From Yersinia enterocolitica (GTDB lineage: Bacteria; Pseudomonadota; Gammaproteobacteria; Enterobacterales; Enterobacteriaceae): 64,000 nucleotides of DNA. Where the stretch lies: NCBI GenBank assembly GCA_002082245.2, contig NBTC02000002.1, positions 558,001-622,000 on the forward strand, in the 5' to 3' direction. The translations under genes were made by a program, and so were the position numbers. This document shows, one piece after another, positions 8,966 through 18,009 of the stretch. How positions within the stretch are numbered: position 1 is the first letter of the stretch; every line of letters starts with the position of its first letter. The notes beneath the pieces were generated by a model. The model saw only the letters and a list, made by a program, of their open reading frames with translations. It made no database searches and was not told the DNA's origin.

Positions 8966-9171
8966 ATCCCCCCGATTCTGATGCTGTCACCAGGCGGTAT
9001 CAGAATATCGTCGTAGCTAGAGTTATGGTTTCTCCTGCATAGCCGGCATTATCTTTTTGCGCGATGTGAGTTTGCCCCTTTATTTAGCCCAATATACTGC
9101 GCTGATTGTCATAAATTTGTCTTATTTTCGCCGTAATGTAGCCAGAACTTTTCAAGACAACGGTGATTCTA

Positions 9172-9471
9172 ATGATTAAATGGTATGAAGAAAGTGACAC
9201 TGAAGTGAACCGAAATATTGCACTGCTGACAGGGGAAGATCCCGATAAGTGGTATCCATACGGTGGAGTTAAAGGTAAGGACTACTGCAAAAACCCTTCT
9301 GATGCCTGGCCTATCATCTATGCCAATAAAATTGGCCTCTATTCCCCTGAAGTTAATGATAATAATCAGTGGAATGCTCGGATTACCAATCCGCAAGGTG
9401 AGTGGCAAGCCTATAGCCAAAGTCCACTTCGTGCCGCGATGATTTGTTACCTGCTCAGCCAAGATATTTGA
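9172..9471 (+). CDS. DUF2591 (NinX-like) protein
   Basis: A 99-aa soluble protein with the DUF2591 pattern: DYCKNPSDAWPII in the middle and SPLRAAMICYLL at the C-terminus, as in the lambda-phage NinX group. ATG at 9172 is preferred over a GTG three codons up. It suggests an old phage-derived gene, although no other phage genes flank it. Biochemical role unknown. Confidence 0.7.
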   Translation: MIKWYEESDTEVNRNIALLTGEDPDKWYPYGGVKGKDYCKNPSDAWPIIYANKIGLYSPEVNDNNQWNARITNPQGEWQAYSQSPLRAAMICYLLSQDI

Positions 9472-9570
9472 GTAAATATTGATGATTTTCGACCGCGTGG
9501 ATACCCATATGCTGAGCGCGTGGCGTGACCAACGGTAAGCGATTCTCTGACTGACTTCTTGGAGCTGATG

Positions 9571-9816
9571 ATGAAACGTATTATTAAAGGGGATTCAAAT
9601 TTATCTCACCTGGTCATTGCCCATGCGGCGATTGACCACCATCAAAAGTCTTATGGTGAGCGGCGCCAAGGCTGGCCTTCAACTTATCTTATCCGCTATA
9701 AAAATAATCGCGTGGCGGTTGAAGTTGTCACCCGGAGTCAATCTTATGTCGCGACATTGATGATTGGGGCCAGGAATCTGAGTAAGTTATGTGGCATATC
9801 TGCGTTACAACCCTAA
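9571..9816 (+). CDS. Small hypothetical protein (81 aa)
   Basis: Not recognised. A basic, soluble protein with a histidine-containing segment AHAAIDHHQKSYGERR. The start at 9571 (or 9568) follows TTGGAG. It lies about 100 bases after the DUF2591 gene on the same strand and could share its transcript. No domain assigned. Confidence 0.55.
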   Translation: MKRIIKGDSNLSHLVIAHAAIDHHQKSYGERRQGWPSTYLIRYKNNRVAVEVVTRSQSYVATLMIGARNLSKLCGISALQP

Positions 9817-10009
9817 ACAGGCAAAGCATCATTGTCCTCTAATCAAATCCTTCCCATGTAAACATCGGCTGATTGATCCTTCTCCGATAGTCAGCTAACC
9901 ACCTTTATTCTTGCTGCAATTAGGTTTAAGTGTTAAAAAACCGCCGCAGATTCATTTATGAAAGCGCTGTTTAGCACGTTAGTGCGTAATAGGTGCGGCA
10001 GAGGATAGG

Positions 10010-11401
10010 ATGGAACAGCAGTTGCAGGATTCAACACTAAAACGCGGTTTAAAAAATCGACATATTCAACTGATTGCCTTGGGTGGTGCGATTGGGACCG
10101 GATTATTTTTAGGGATAGCTCAGACGATTAAGATGGCTGGCCCTTCAGTGATACTCGGCTACGCCATCGGTGGTTTTATCGCTTTTCTCATTATGCGTCA
10201 GCTCGGTGAGATGGTTGTCGAAGAGCCAGTTGCAGGTTCATTTAGTCATTTTGCGTATAAATATTGGGGCGATTTCGCTGGCTTCTTATCTGGTTGGAAC
10301 TACTGGGCGATGTTTATACTGGTTGGTATGGCTGAATTGACCGCCGTCGGTATTTATATTCAATACTGGTGGCCAGAGATTCCCACCTGGGTTTCCGCTG
10401 CTGTATTTTTTGTCTTAATAAATGCCATCAATCTTATTAACGTACGAATGTATGGTGAAACTGAATTCTGGTTCGCAATCATCAAGGTTGTTGCCATTAT
10501 CGGTATGATTGTGTTCGGTGCATATCTGCTGGCTTCCGGTACTGGTGGGCCTGAGGCATCGGTTACTAACCTCTGGGCACAAGGTGGGTTTATGCCCCAT
10601 GGCTTGAGCGGATTAGTGATGGCGATGGCGGTGATTATGTTTTCTTTTGGTGGCTTGGAGATGGTTGGCATTACGGCCGCTGAAGCTGAAGATCCCCATC
10701 ACAGTATCCCTAAAGCAACCAATCAGGTTGTCTATCGCATCCTCATTTTTTACATCGGTTCATTGGCGGTACTGCTTTCCCTATATCCGTGGGGCAAAGT
10801 GGTTGAAGGCGGTAGCCCCTTTGTGATGATTTTCCATGCGTTAGATAGCAATTGGGTTGCAACAATCTTGAATGTAGTGGTTTTGACCGCCGCGCTATCG
10901 GTTTACAACAGCGGTGTTTATTGTAATAGCCGCATCTTATTTGGCTTGGCATCGCAGGGGAATGCGCCTAAGTTGTTGACCCGAGTTAATAAACGTGGCG
11001 TGCCTATTCTGTCAATCGCACTTTCGGCGTTGGCCACCTCAGCCGGTGTTGTTATTAACTATGTTATGCCGGGCAAAGCGTTTGAACTGCTTATGGCGCT
11101 GGTTGTTTCAACATTGGTCATTAACTGGGTGATGATTTGTTTAGCTCACCTCAAATTCCGGGCTGCGAAGGTGCAAGAAGGCGTAGAACCGCGGTTTAAG
11201 GCGCTATGGTACCCATACGGTAATTATCTGTGCCTGGTGTTTCTGTCGTTGATTCTGGTCATTATGTATCTCACTGATGGTATTCAGATCTCAGTGCTAA
11301 TGATGCCAGTTTGGGTTGCGCTATTGTGGTGCGGTTTTATACTCACTCGGCGTAAACATAAGCGGCATAAACTGAATGTAAATGACTCAGATGTAGCCTG
11401 A
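10010..11401 (+). CDS. pheP: Aromatic amino acid permease (PheP/AroP type)
   Basis: A 463-aa APC-family proton symporter of the inner membrane with 12 predicted helices, importing phenylalanine and possibly tyrosine and tryptophan. It opens with LKNRHIQLIALGGAIGTGLF, then LIMRQLGEMVVEEPVAGSF, SGWNYW, IMFSFGGLEMVGITAAEAED and SVYNSGVYCNSRILFGLA, all nearly identical to E. coli PheP and AroP. Blocks such as GIYIQYWWP and SPFVMIFHALDSN look more like PheP, while the N-terminus looks like AroP, so the symbol is tentative. Start ATG is preceded by GAGGATAGG. Single gene. Confidence 0.85.
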   Translation: MEQQLQDSTLKRGLKNRHIQLIALGGAIGTGLFLGIAQTIKMAGPSVILGYAIGGFIAFLIMRQLGEMVVEEPVAGSFSHFAYKYWGDFAGFLSGWNYWAMFILVGMAELTAVGIYIQYWWPEIPTWVSAAVFFVLINAINLINVRMYGETEFWFAIIKVVAIIGMIVFGAYLLASGTGGPEASVTNLWAQGGFMPHGLSGLVMAMAVIMFSFGGLEMVGITAAEAEDPHHSIPKATNQVVYRILIFYIGSLAVLLSLYPWGKVVEGGSPFVMIFHALDSNWVATILNVVVLTAALSVYNSGVYCNSRILFGLASQGNAPKLLTRVNKRGVPILSIALSALATSAGVVINYVMPGKAFELLMALVVSTLVINWVMICLAHLKFRAAKVQEGVEPRFKALWYPYGNYLCLVFLSLILVIMYLTDGIQISVLMMPVWVALLWCGFILTRRKHKRHKLNVNDSDVA

Positions 11402-11422
11402 TTGAAGTGTTAGCATAAAAGT

Positions 11423-11470
11423 GCCGGGCGATTAACTGTATGAAAAATCAAGCCCGGCTGTTATCACCTA
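11423..11470. terminator. Possible terminator between pheP and pagP
   Basis: Inverted repeat GCCGGGC / GCCCGGC with a 22-nt loop. Read leftward it is followed, after two bases, by TTTT; read rightward there is no T run. It could end pagP or act on both convergent genes. Confidence 0.35.
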
Positions 11471-11649
11471 AGACGCTATTTGTTGTGTTTAAATAATCAG
11501 CAATAAACTAAGCGGATACTCAGCATAGTTTTAATTGATGAGAACTATCGTATTTTTTTGGATCAATTAACGCTAATTGAGATTAATTCTTAATAGTCGC
11601 CTATAACCACTTTAATTGCATGGTTTAAATAGTTAAATAATAGAGTCCA

Positions 11650-12261
11650 TTAGAATTGCCAGCGCATCCAGGTAAACAAAACATTACCATTATTATAAGT
11701 GCCGGGAATATAGGTGCTTTGTAGTGAAAACTTATTATATTCAATAGAAATAAGTGGCAAAGGCAATGGGACAGGAATGTAATAATATTCATGACGTGCG
11801 GTAATGCTGGCGGTAAAGCCTACGCCAAAACGCCAGCCGTCCATCGCTCCCGGTATCCACATTTTTTGATAGCCATAACCTATAATGGGTTCAATTTGGT
11901 TGTGCGAATCCATAAATGCCATCGCATACACAGAGTGCCAGTTGTTATCCTCATCATAGCGATACTTGCCATAGCCGATACCCCATGGCCGCTCATTGTA
12001 TGACTCTATCTTGTCATCATCGTAGGTCCAGCGGTTGTGCCAGGTATTCAGCGGGATATACAGCTCCTGGTTTGGTGAATCCCAGGTAAGCGAGATGTTG
12101 CTCGTCAGGCGTTGCCACAAGCTTTCATTGCTGGTTTGCGGGTTATGCTGCCCTATAGATGTCGGTGTTGGCTGATAGTCTTCCTCCGCCAATACAGTAG
12201 CGGCCTGACCCCACCATAAGCTACTGAGAATACAGGTGTTGATAATATATTTACAATTCAT
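11650..12261 (-). CDS. pagP: Lipid A palmitoyltransferase PagP
   Basis: A 203-aa outer-membrane beta-barrel enzyme that moves palmitate from phospholipid to lipid A, giving resistance to cationic peptides. A signal peptide covers about residues 1-25. Catalytic residues of the E. coli enzyme are recognisable: the histidine in NTWHNRW and the Asp-Ser of AFMDSHNQIEP. The C-terminus STYIPGTYNNGNVLFTWMRW and final Phe are typical for the barrel end. In E. coli pagP is PhoP-activated; upstream on this strand a GGTTTA half-site (12387-12392) sits about ten bases before a TATAAG-like -10, but the second half-site is poor. Neighbour cspC is transcribed away. Confidence 0.93.
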   Translation of the reverse strand: MNCKYIINTCILSSLWWGQAATVLAEEDYQPTPTSIGQHNPQTSNESLWQRLTSNISLTWDSPNQELYIPLNTWHNRWTYDDDKIESYNERPWGIGYGKYRYDEDNNWHSVYAMAFMDSHNQIEPIIGYGYQKMWIPGAMDGWRFGVGFTASITARHEYYYIPVPLPLPLISIEYNKFSLQSTYIPGTYNNGNVLFTWMRWQF

Positions 12262-13407
12262 AACATGGCTCTCTGATGCCCATAAGGCGAAATAAGATAT
12301 CTGTGCATCAGATAATCTTTGTACTTATCAAAATAAGAGTGATTAATAGATTATTTATAATTGCGTGGAGCTTATAATCTCGAACCTAAACCACACTATA
12401 ACGATAAAGTAATTTAGAGTTTTCAACTGTACATCAGTGCTATTAAATTCTGTTTCAGAAAAGTTAAGAATATATCAAGAGGAATTTCTCACACTAAATG
12501 TAGGTGGATTAGGCTACATTTCACCCTGGTGAATTAACTAATAATGCGTACTTTAGGCGATATTCATGCAGATTAAATAAAGTGCTATCGCACCTTGTTG
12601 GTGCGATGCAGCTAATTTTTCTCGTGTATTGCACCTATATAGCACAATACCAGTCCATATGGAGAGCCAATCTTTTAGTATTAAATTTGGCATTTGAGTT
12701 TATATTTTTATATAACAAGGGGCTCTCCTTACTGTTGGGGGTAGGTTGTGCAATTGTGCTTCATAACAAAGTCGCCAATAAATTATTTCTGATTTTTGAG
12801 CAAAGATAAGATTCAAACTATAACCTGATATTAAGTAAGGGGTTAGCTAACAAGCTTGCCCCTGTGACAGTCACTAGATGAAGAGAGTGAGCCGTCAGCG
12901 CTGGGGAGGGATATATTCAATTATTATATATTTAATGCTAATAAAATTTATACCACTGTGATTTTCGGTTCGATGCTGGGGATGGAAAACAGTAAATATC
13001 CACGTAAGCAGTATTATAAAAAGTGTTAGCTGAAATGTTAAAAACCAGTAAGAAAGCGCGATAGGCCAGTATAAAAAAATAGAGCAGAAAATACGATGAC
13101 CTTCAACAAATTTCAGCATATTTACGCATTCTTTATGAGCAAGCGTTTCAAATATGTGCGACAGGTTCACCCTTGATTAAAAATGGCTTGCCATCGAATA
13201 CAGAGTATGTGATAACGCATATGGGTAAAACGAGGTACAGTTCTGTATATGTGTGGCATTTTCAGTAAAGAAGTTCTGAGTAAAGACGTTAGCGTTGAAT
13301 ACCGCTTCTCTGCCGATCCTTATCTTAGTGCCTCAAGCAGTAACGACTCTAGTTTGTCTATGTAAACGCCTACGGGCGAGTTAAACAATCCAAAGGAAAT
13401 ACTCAAG
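12262..13407. other. Long intergenic region pagP-cspC
   Basis: About 1.1 kb without a convincing gene. It contains the divergent promoters of pagP and cspC, a 75-codon frame on + (12582-12809, GTG start, no ribosome site) that I do not trust, and a possible small membrane protein on - (listed separately at 12895). The last 90 bases (13320-13407) are probably the cspC 5' leader. Confidence 0.5.
12895..13119 (-). CDS. Possible small membrane protein (74 aa)
   Basis: Weakly supported. From ATG 13119 the product has a hydrophobic centre (IFLYWPIALSYWFLTFQLTL) that could span the membrane twice, then a polar tail ending IPPQR. There is no strong ribosome site, and base composition is as AT-rich as the surrounding spacer. 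It could be chance. Confidence 0.25.
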   Translation of the reverse strand: MLKFVEGHRIFCSIFLYWPIALSYWFLTFQLTLFIILLTWIFTVFHPQHRTENHSGINFISIKYIIIEYIPPQR

Positions 13408-13617
13408 ATGGCAAAGATCAAAGGTCAAGTTAAGTGGTTCAACGAGTCTAAAGGTTTCGGTTTCATCACTCCAGCTGACGGCAGCAAAGATGTGTTCGTA
13501 CACTTCTCTGCAATCCAGGGTAATGGTTTCAAAACCCTGGCTGAAGGCCAGAACGTAGAGTTCGAAATCCAAGACGGTCAGAAAGGTCCGTCTGCAGTAA
13601 ACGTTACTGCAATCTAA
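13408..13617 (+). CDS. cspC: Cold-shock-family protein CspC
   Basis: A 69-aa single OB-fold RNA chaperone. RNP1 KGFGFITP and RNP2 VFVHFSAI are intact. By eye the sequence differs from E. coli CspC at one position near the C-terminus (PSAVN versus PAAVN) and is clearly further from CspE. Gene content around it (yebO side, rlmA, mntP) is the cspC neighbourhood. ATG follows AAAGGAAATACTCAAG; a long 5' leader and a strong terminator flank it. Confidence 0.95.
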   Translation: MAKIKGQVKWFNESKGFGFITPADGSKDVFVHFSAIQGNGFKTLAEGQNVEFEIQDGQKGPSAVNVTAI

Positions 13618-13635
13618 TCAGCTCTTTTGCTGTAA

Positions 13636-13661
13636 AAACCCGCCTTTGTGCGGGTTTTTTC
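13636..13661 (+). terminator. Intrinsic terminator of cspC
   Basis: 8-bp stem AAACCCGC / GCGGGTTT with 6-nt loop and an uninterrupted T run. Confidence 0.9.
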
Positions 13662-13693
13662 GTATTCAGGGTGCGATAAATATTATCTATCCG

Positions 13694-14410
13694 TTAAGGC
13701 AAAATAATTAAGCCGGAATGTTGATTACGGCCTTTAATCCCTGGATGGGTTGGGTCAATCGCTTGCTGCTGGCTGGTTCGGCGGAAACTGGTATATTTGA
13801 AGTGACTTTTATTATTATCATCATGTTGAATAGTCGTACAAATAGTACAACTGCCCACATGATCGACTTGATGAATGCCTGCACTTCGTAATTGGTGTTC
13901 AGCAATGGCCGCTAAGTTGAGGTGGCGAAAACGGGGTGAAATGATATTTTTAGCCAGTGGTAATTTATTAGTAAACCTTTCGACCAACTCCTCATTGACT
14001 TCATAGCAGCAAGACTGTGCGGCAGGCCCGATGGCTGCAACCCAATTTACAGGGTCATCATCGCGCGCAATACGCTCAACCATTTTTAAGATAATACCAT
14101 CAAATAAGCCCCGCCAACCAGCATGAACCACCGCAATGGCTCTCCCTTGTTGTTGGCTAAAAATGATTGGCAGACAATCAGCCGTCAGAACGGTCAATAA
14201 AATGCCTGCTTGAGTGGTATAGAAACCATCGGCTTCACCACACTCTTGTCCCGGGGCGGTCACATCGATAATCGTAGTGCCATGAACCTGCTTTTTAATG
14301 GCTTGTGAAGCCTGATATGGCAAGAGGCAGGAAGGTAACAGGGCCGATTTATTGCCAAAACCATGGCAGAGGGTGGTGATCCGGCTAAGTTGTGGTGAAA
14401 AATCAGTCAT
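13694..14410 (-). CDS. PgeF/YfiH-family multicopper-oxidase-like protein
   Basis: A 238-aa member of the COG1496 family (YfiH, PgeF, bacterial relatives of LACC1), reported to edit peptidoglycan precursors or act on purine nucleosides. Family metal-site motifs are present: KKQVHGTTI, LLTVLTADCLPI, and AVVHAGWRGL; late cysteines SCTICTT follow. The N-terminal part seems shorter than in E. coli YfiH, and the gene is not beside rluD/clpB as yfiH is, so it is probably a second copy in this genome. It diverges from the PBP3-like gene, which would fit a cell-wall role (inference). Confidence 0.8.
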   Translation of the reverse strand: MTDFSPQLSRITTLCHGFGNKSALLPSCLLPYQASQAIKKQVHGTTIIDVTAPGQECGEADGFYTTQAGILLTVLTADCLPIIFSQQQGRAIAVVHAGWRGLFDGIILKMVERIARDDDPVNWVAAIGPAAQSCCYEVNEELVERFTNKLPLAKNIISPRFRHLNLAAIAEHQLRSAGIHQVDHVGSCTICTTIQHDDNNKSHFKYTSFRRTSQQQAIDPTHPGIKGRNQHSGLIILP

Positions 14411-14612
14411 AGAACCTACCTAATGAAGAAAAAGAACGCCACTCAGTGTAAGCCGATTTTTAAGTTATTGACCAGTCACCTTTTCTTTTAAATCGCCGTT
14501 AGTGAATTGTTGCAAAATAATGCATCTTGTATCACTGTTTTGGCACCCGTTAGTGTCTGGGATAGGGTTTAATGGCAGCTATGATGCTCGCTATTCTCCA
14601 GGGTTGATCTTA

Positions 14613-16322
14613 ATGATTCCTAAACCAAAAACTGACAGTAATAACTTTATTCGTTGGCGCTTTGGCTTGTTGTGTAGTTGTATTTTAATGTCACTTTTTG
14701 GCCTGCTGGCACGGGTTGCCTGGCTGCAAGTTATTGAACCGGATCCGCTGGTAAAAGAAGAGGACATGCGTTCAGTGCGTGTGGTGGCAACACCCAATAC
14801 ACGCGGTATGATAACTGATCGTGGCGGGCATCCGTTGGCGGTCAGTGTCCCGGTCGAGGCCATTTGGGCTGATGCCAAAACGGTACTGGAAAAAGGCGGG
14901 GTAGGTACTACCGAACGCTGGCAGGCATTGGCACAGGAACTCAATATGCCAATAGGTCAATTAATCAACCGTATCAATCAAAACCCCAATGCCCGTTTTA
15001 TCTATCTTGCCCGACAAGTTGAACCTAATGTTGCTGAGTACATTCAACGCTTGAAACTGCCCGGTATCGCGACCAAAGCGGAGTCACGGCGTTTTTATCC
15101 GTCCGGTGATGTGGCGGCCAATTTAATTGGTTTCACTAATATAGATGACCAGGGTATTGAAGGCGTAGAAAAGAGCTTTAACTCGCTATTAAGTGGCACC
15201 GCTGGCAGTAGAGTGGTACGTAAAGATCGCTTTGGCCGAGTGGTTGAGGATATCTCTTCTACTGATAGCCACCCGGGACAGAATGTTGAACTCAGTATTG
15301 ATGAACGTTTGCAGGCTGAAACATCCCATGCGCTGACCAATGCTGTCATGTTTAATAAGGCTGATTCTGGCTCCGCAGTGGTTATTGATATTAATACTGG
15401 CGAAGTCTTGGCGATGGCCAACTATCCCACCTTTAATCCGAATAACCGCGCAGCCACGGCGGAAGAGAATTTTCGTAATCGGGCTATCAGCGATATTTTT
15501 GAGCCGGGTTCGACAGTCAAACCGATGGTGGTAATGACTGCATTACAACATCATCTGGTAAAGCCAGACAGCGTACTGGATACCCATCCTTATGTGCTGA
15601 GTGGGCACCAAATTAAAGATGTGGGTTTTTATCCTGCGCTATCGTTGACCGGCGTATTGCAGAAATCAAGTGATGTTGGCGTCTCTCGTCTGGCGTTGGC
15701 AATGCCGTCTTCGGCATTAATGGAAACCTATGCGTTGTTTGGTTTGGGAAAACCGACTCAGTTAGGCCTTACCGGTGAAAGTAGTGGGTTAATGCCACAG
15801 CGGCAACGCTGGAGTGATCTGGATCGTGCTACCTTCTCTTTCGGTTACGGCTTGATGGTGACGCCGCTGCAACTGGCTCGAGTCTATGCCACCATCGGCA
15901 GTTTCGGTATTTATCGGCCATTATCGATTACTAAGGTCGATCCTCCGGTGTTAGGGCTACGGGTATTCCCCGAGGATCTGGTGCGGCAAGTGGAACATAT
16001 GATGGAAAGTGTGGCGCTGCCCGGCGGTGGCGGAATGAAAGCGGCCGTCAGGGGATACCGGGTTGCCGTTAAGACGGGGACTGCTAAGAAGATTGGGCCA
16101 AATGGCCAGTATATTGATAAATATGTGGCTTATACCGCGGGTGTCGCGCCTGCCAGCCAACCCCGTTTTGCATTGGTGGTCGTGATAAACAATCCGCAAG
16201 GCGGCAAATACTATGGCGGCGCGGTTTCTGCCCCGGTATTTAGCGATATTATGGGGCAAATTTTGCGCACCATGAATGTTGAACCTGACGCTATCCCGGC
16301 AGGGATGGTACACCATAGCTGA
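14613..16322 (+). CDS. Second PBP3 (FtsI-like transpeptidase)
   Basis: A 569-aa class B penicillin-binding protein: short cytoplasmic part, one membrane helix (FGLLCSCILMSLFGLLARVAWL), pedestal domain, then transpeptidase. Motifs: SxxK in EPGSTVKP, SSD in LQKSSDVGVS, KTG in VAVKTGTAKK. In E. coli FtsI the middle motif is SSN; here Asn is replaced by Asp. It is not in a dcw cluster but next to rlmA, the place where Salmonella carries its acid-active PBP3 paralogue (PBP3SAL), so it is probably the equivalent septal synthase. ATG 14613 gives a protein aligning with FtsI; upstream codons to a TTG at 14502 are excluded. Confidence 0.9.
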   Translation: MIPKPKTDSNNFIRWRFGLLCSCILMSLFGLLARVAWLQVIEPDPLVKEEDMRSVRVVATPNTRGMITDRGGHPLAVSVPVEAIWADAKTVLEKGGVGTTERWQALAQELNMPIGQLINRINQNPNARFIYLARQVEPNVAEYIQRLKLPGIATKAESRRFYPSGDVAANLIGFTNIDDQGIEGVEKSFNSLLSGTAGSRVVRKDRFGRVVEDISSTDSHPGQNVELSIDERLQAETSHALTNAVMFNKADSGSAVVIDINTGEVLAMANYPTFNPNNRAATAEENFRNRAISDIFEPGSTVKPMVVMTALQHHLVKPDSVLDTHPYVLSGHQIKDVGFYPALSLTGVLQKSSDVGVSRLALAMPSSALMETYALFGLGKPTQLGLTGESSGLMPQRQRWSDLDRATFSFGYGLMVTPLQLARVYATIGSFGIYRPLSITKVDPPVLGLRVFPEDLVRQVEHMMESVALPGGGGMKAAVRGYRVAVKTGTAKKIGPNGQYIDKYVAYTAGVAPASQPRFALVVVINNPQGGKYYGGAVSAPVFSDIMGQILRTMNVEPDAIPAGMVHHS

Positions 16323-16440
16323 TATTCGACCGATTTATGGCGTTAAACAGTGGCTTGCAACGGTGGAAGTGCTTCTTTAGACTAACGCCGTGTCTGTCCG
16401 CGATTCTGGCGGTTATTTGTCTGTCATCTGGAAATCAACC

Positions 16441-17298
16441 ATGTCTTATCAGTGCCCCCTTTGTCATCAGGCTTTGCAGCTTAGCGTGCAGCAGTGGCGT
16501 TGCAGCAATAATCATCAGTTCGATTGCGCCAAAGAGGGTTACGTCAATTTGATGCCAGTGCAGCACAAGGGATCGAAACAACCAGGAGATAGCCCTGAGA
16601 TGATGCAGGCCCGGCGGGCATTTCTTGATGCGGGATATTATCAGCCCTTGCAGCAGCGGGTCTGCGAGCTTCTGGATGCAGCGTTACCACTGGATGCCAC
16701 CATGTTGCTGGATATCGGTTGTGGTGAAGGTTATTACACCGGCGCTGTGGCAGATAGGTTAAATCGGCGGCGTCAAATGGCTGTTTTCGGTTTAGATGTG
16801 GCAAAAGTCGCCGTAAGGTATGGCGCAAAGCGCTATCAACAGGTGAGCTTCTGTGTAGCTTCCAGCCATCGCTTACCTTTTGCCCATAACTCGCTTGATG
16901 CGGTATTAAGGATTTATGCACCGTGCAAAGCGGCGGAGTTATCACGTACCGTGAAACCTGGCGGGATTGTGGTTACTGTTGCCCCTGGGCCGCGTCATCT
17001 CTATCAGTTAAAAGCACTGATCTACCCAGAAGTACAACTCCACGGTGATGCACAAGAGCACCTTGAGGGGTTTGACTTGCTGAGTTGCGAAAAACTGGCT
17101 TATGAAATGAAACTTCCGGGTAAGCAGAGTTTTAATTTATTGCAGATGACCCCTTTTGCCTGGCGGGCATCAATCGAAATGGGGCAGGAGTTGGCTGCGC
17201 GGCAGGCATTTATCTGTGAAACTGACTTTGTCATTGCGTTGCACCGCCGCAGAGAAGAGCCTACGGCTGAAATTGCAGCCGTGAGCAGTGACCAATAG
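16441..17298 (+). CDS. rlmA: 23S rRNA (guanine-745-N1)-methyltransferase RlmA
   Basis: A 285-aa S-adenosylmethionine-dependent enzyme modifying G745 of 23S rRNA. The N-terminus has the zinc ribbon (YQCPLCHQ and WRCSNNHQF), then EGYVNLMP, the [19 protein letters not shown] linker, and SAM motif [12 protein letters not shown]. Length fits the family. The start MSYQCPLC at 16441 is chosen over an upstream GTG frame because the family begins there. It follows the PBP3-like gene by 118 bases, conserved with Salmonella. Confidence 0.93.
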   Translation: MSYQCPLCHQALQLSVQQWRCSNNHQFDCAKEGYVNLMPVQHKGSKQPGDSPEMMQARRAFLDAGYYQPLQQRVCELLDAALPLDATMLLDIGCGEGYYTGAVADRLNRRRQMAVFGLDVAKVAVRYGAKRYQQVSFCVASSHRLPFAHNSLDAVLRIYAPCKAAELSRTVKPGGIVVTVAPGPRHLYQLKALIYPEVQLHGDAQEHLEGFDLLSCEKLAYEMKLPGKQSFNLLQMTPFAWRASIEMGQELAARQAFICETDFVIALHRRREEPTAEIAAVSSDQ

Positions 17299-17526
17299 TC
17301 TATGCTGTTAGCGTTGGCCTGACAGTGTTCGGGCCACGAGTCTTATATAAATTATATCAATCCAGATTTGATTTTTAAAAATCACCAATACCTTAATATT
17401 AGCTAACTCCCCTAAGGTAAACTCTCATTATTATTTTAATATATTTATAGTGTGACATTCCCTGGTGTAGAATCATTAATTAACTTAAGTCAAATTCATG
17501 GTTTTTTTATATTTTACTGAAGTGGT

Positions 17527-17805
17527 TTATTTAAGATCTAAGTTTCGCCAGGTTCGACCACCGGATTCAGTCACCAGTATAGAGGGTATGAACCGTACCT
17601 CCTCGGCAATTTTTAGTGCTAAATCAGCGACCTCTTGTTTGTTTAGTGTGCCACTGCCATAATTGAATTCCCCTTCAGGCAATTTATAGACTTTTTCCCG
17701 ACCAATAAGGCGGGTAAAGCCGGCATCAATCATTTTCTTATTAAGTGACTCGTAATCGCCTTCCACTGCATTATGCAAAACAACACTAACCGTAAAGTAC
17801 GGCAT
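17527..17805 (-). CDS. Small protein, DUF2622-like
   Basis: A 92-aa soluble protein beginning MPYFTVSVVLHNA, with central KVYKLPEGEFNYGSG and C-terminal ILVTESGGRTWRNL. The pattern of two beta-alpha-beta units resembles the DUF2622 group of enterobacterial proteins with a ferredoxin-like fold, an assignment by eye only. ATG 17805 is used (GGAAC upstream); a TTG five codons up is possible. Function unknown. Confidence 0.6.
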   Translation of the reverse strand: MPYFTVSVVLHNAVEGDYESLNKKMIDAGFTRLIGREKVYKLPEGEFNYGSGTLNKQEVADLALKIAEEVRFIPSILVTESGGRTWRNLDLK

Positions 17806-18009
17806 ATCTATTTGTTCCAAGCTATAAGATGATTATCTTTATATAGCACAGCACTGACAGCGATATTTTGACCAAAGTCTAATTGCGCGACATACAAACC
17901 AATAACCCTGATAAAATTGTGTCATTAAGGGCGATTGAGTTAATGCGCTTCTGATGATTGGTCAATTTGATGAGTGGGTGGCAGTCATCGCCACCCAGAC
18001 AAGAAGGGT

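Noticed and set aside
12582..12809. 75-codon hydrophobic frame on +
   Set aside because: No ribosome site, AT-rich spacer; hydrophobicity follows from base composition.
13408..13617. Naming this gene cspE because pagP is the neighbour
   Set aside because: Residues at the positions that separate CspC from CspE are all CspC-like, and rlmA/mntP context is that of cspC.
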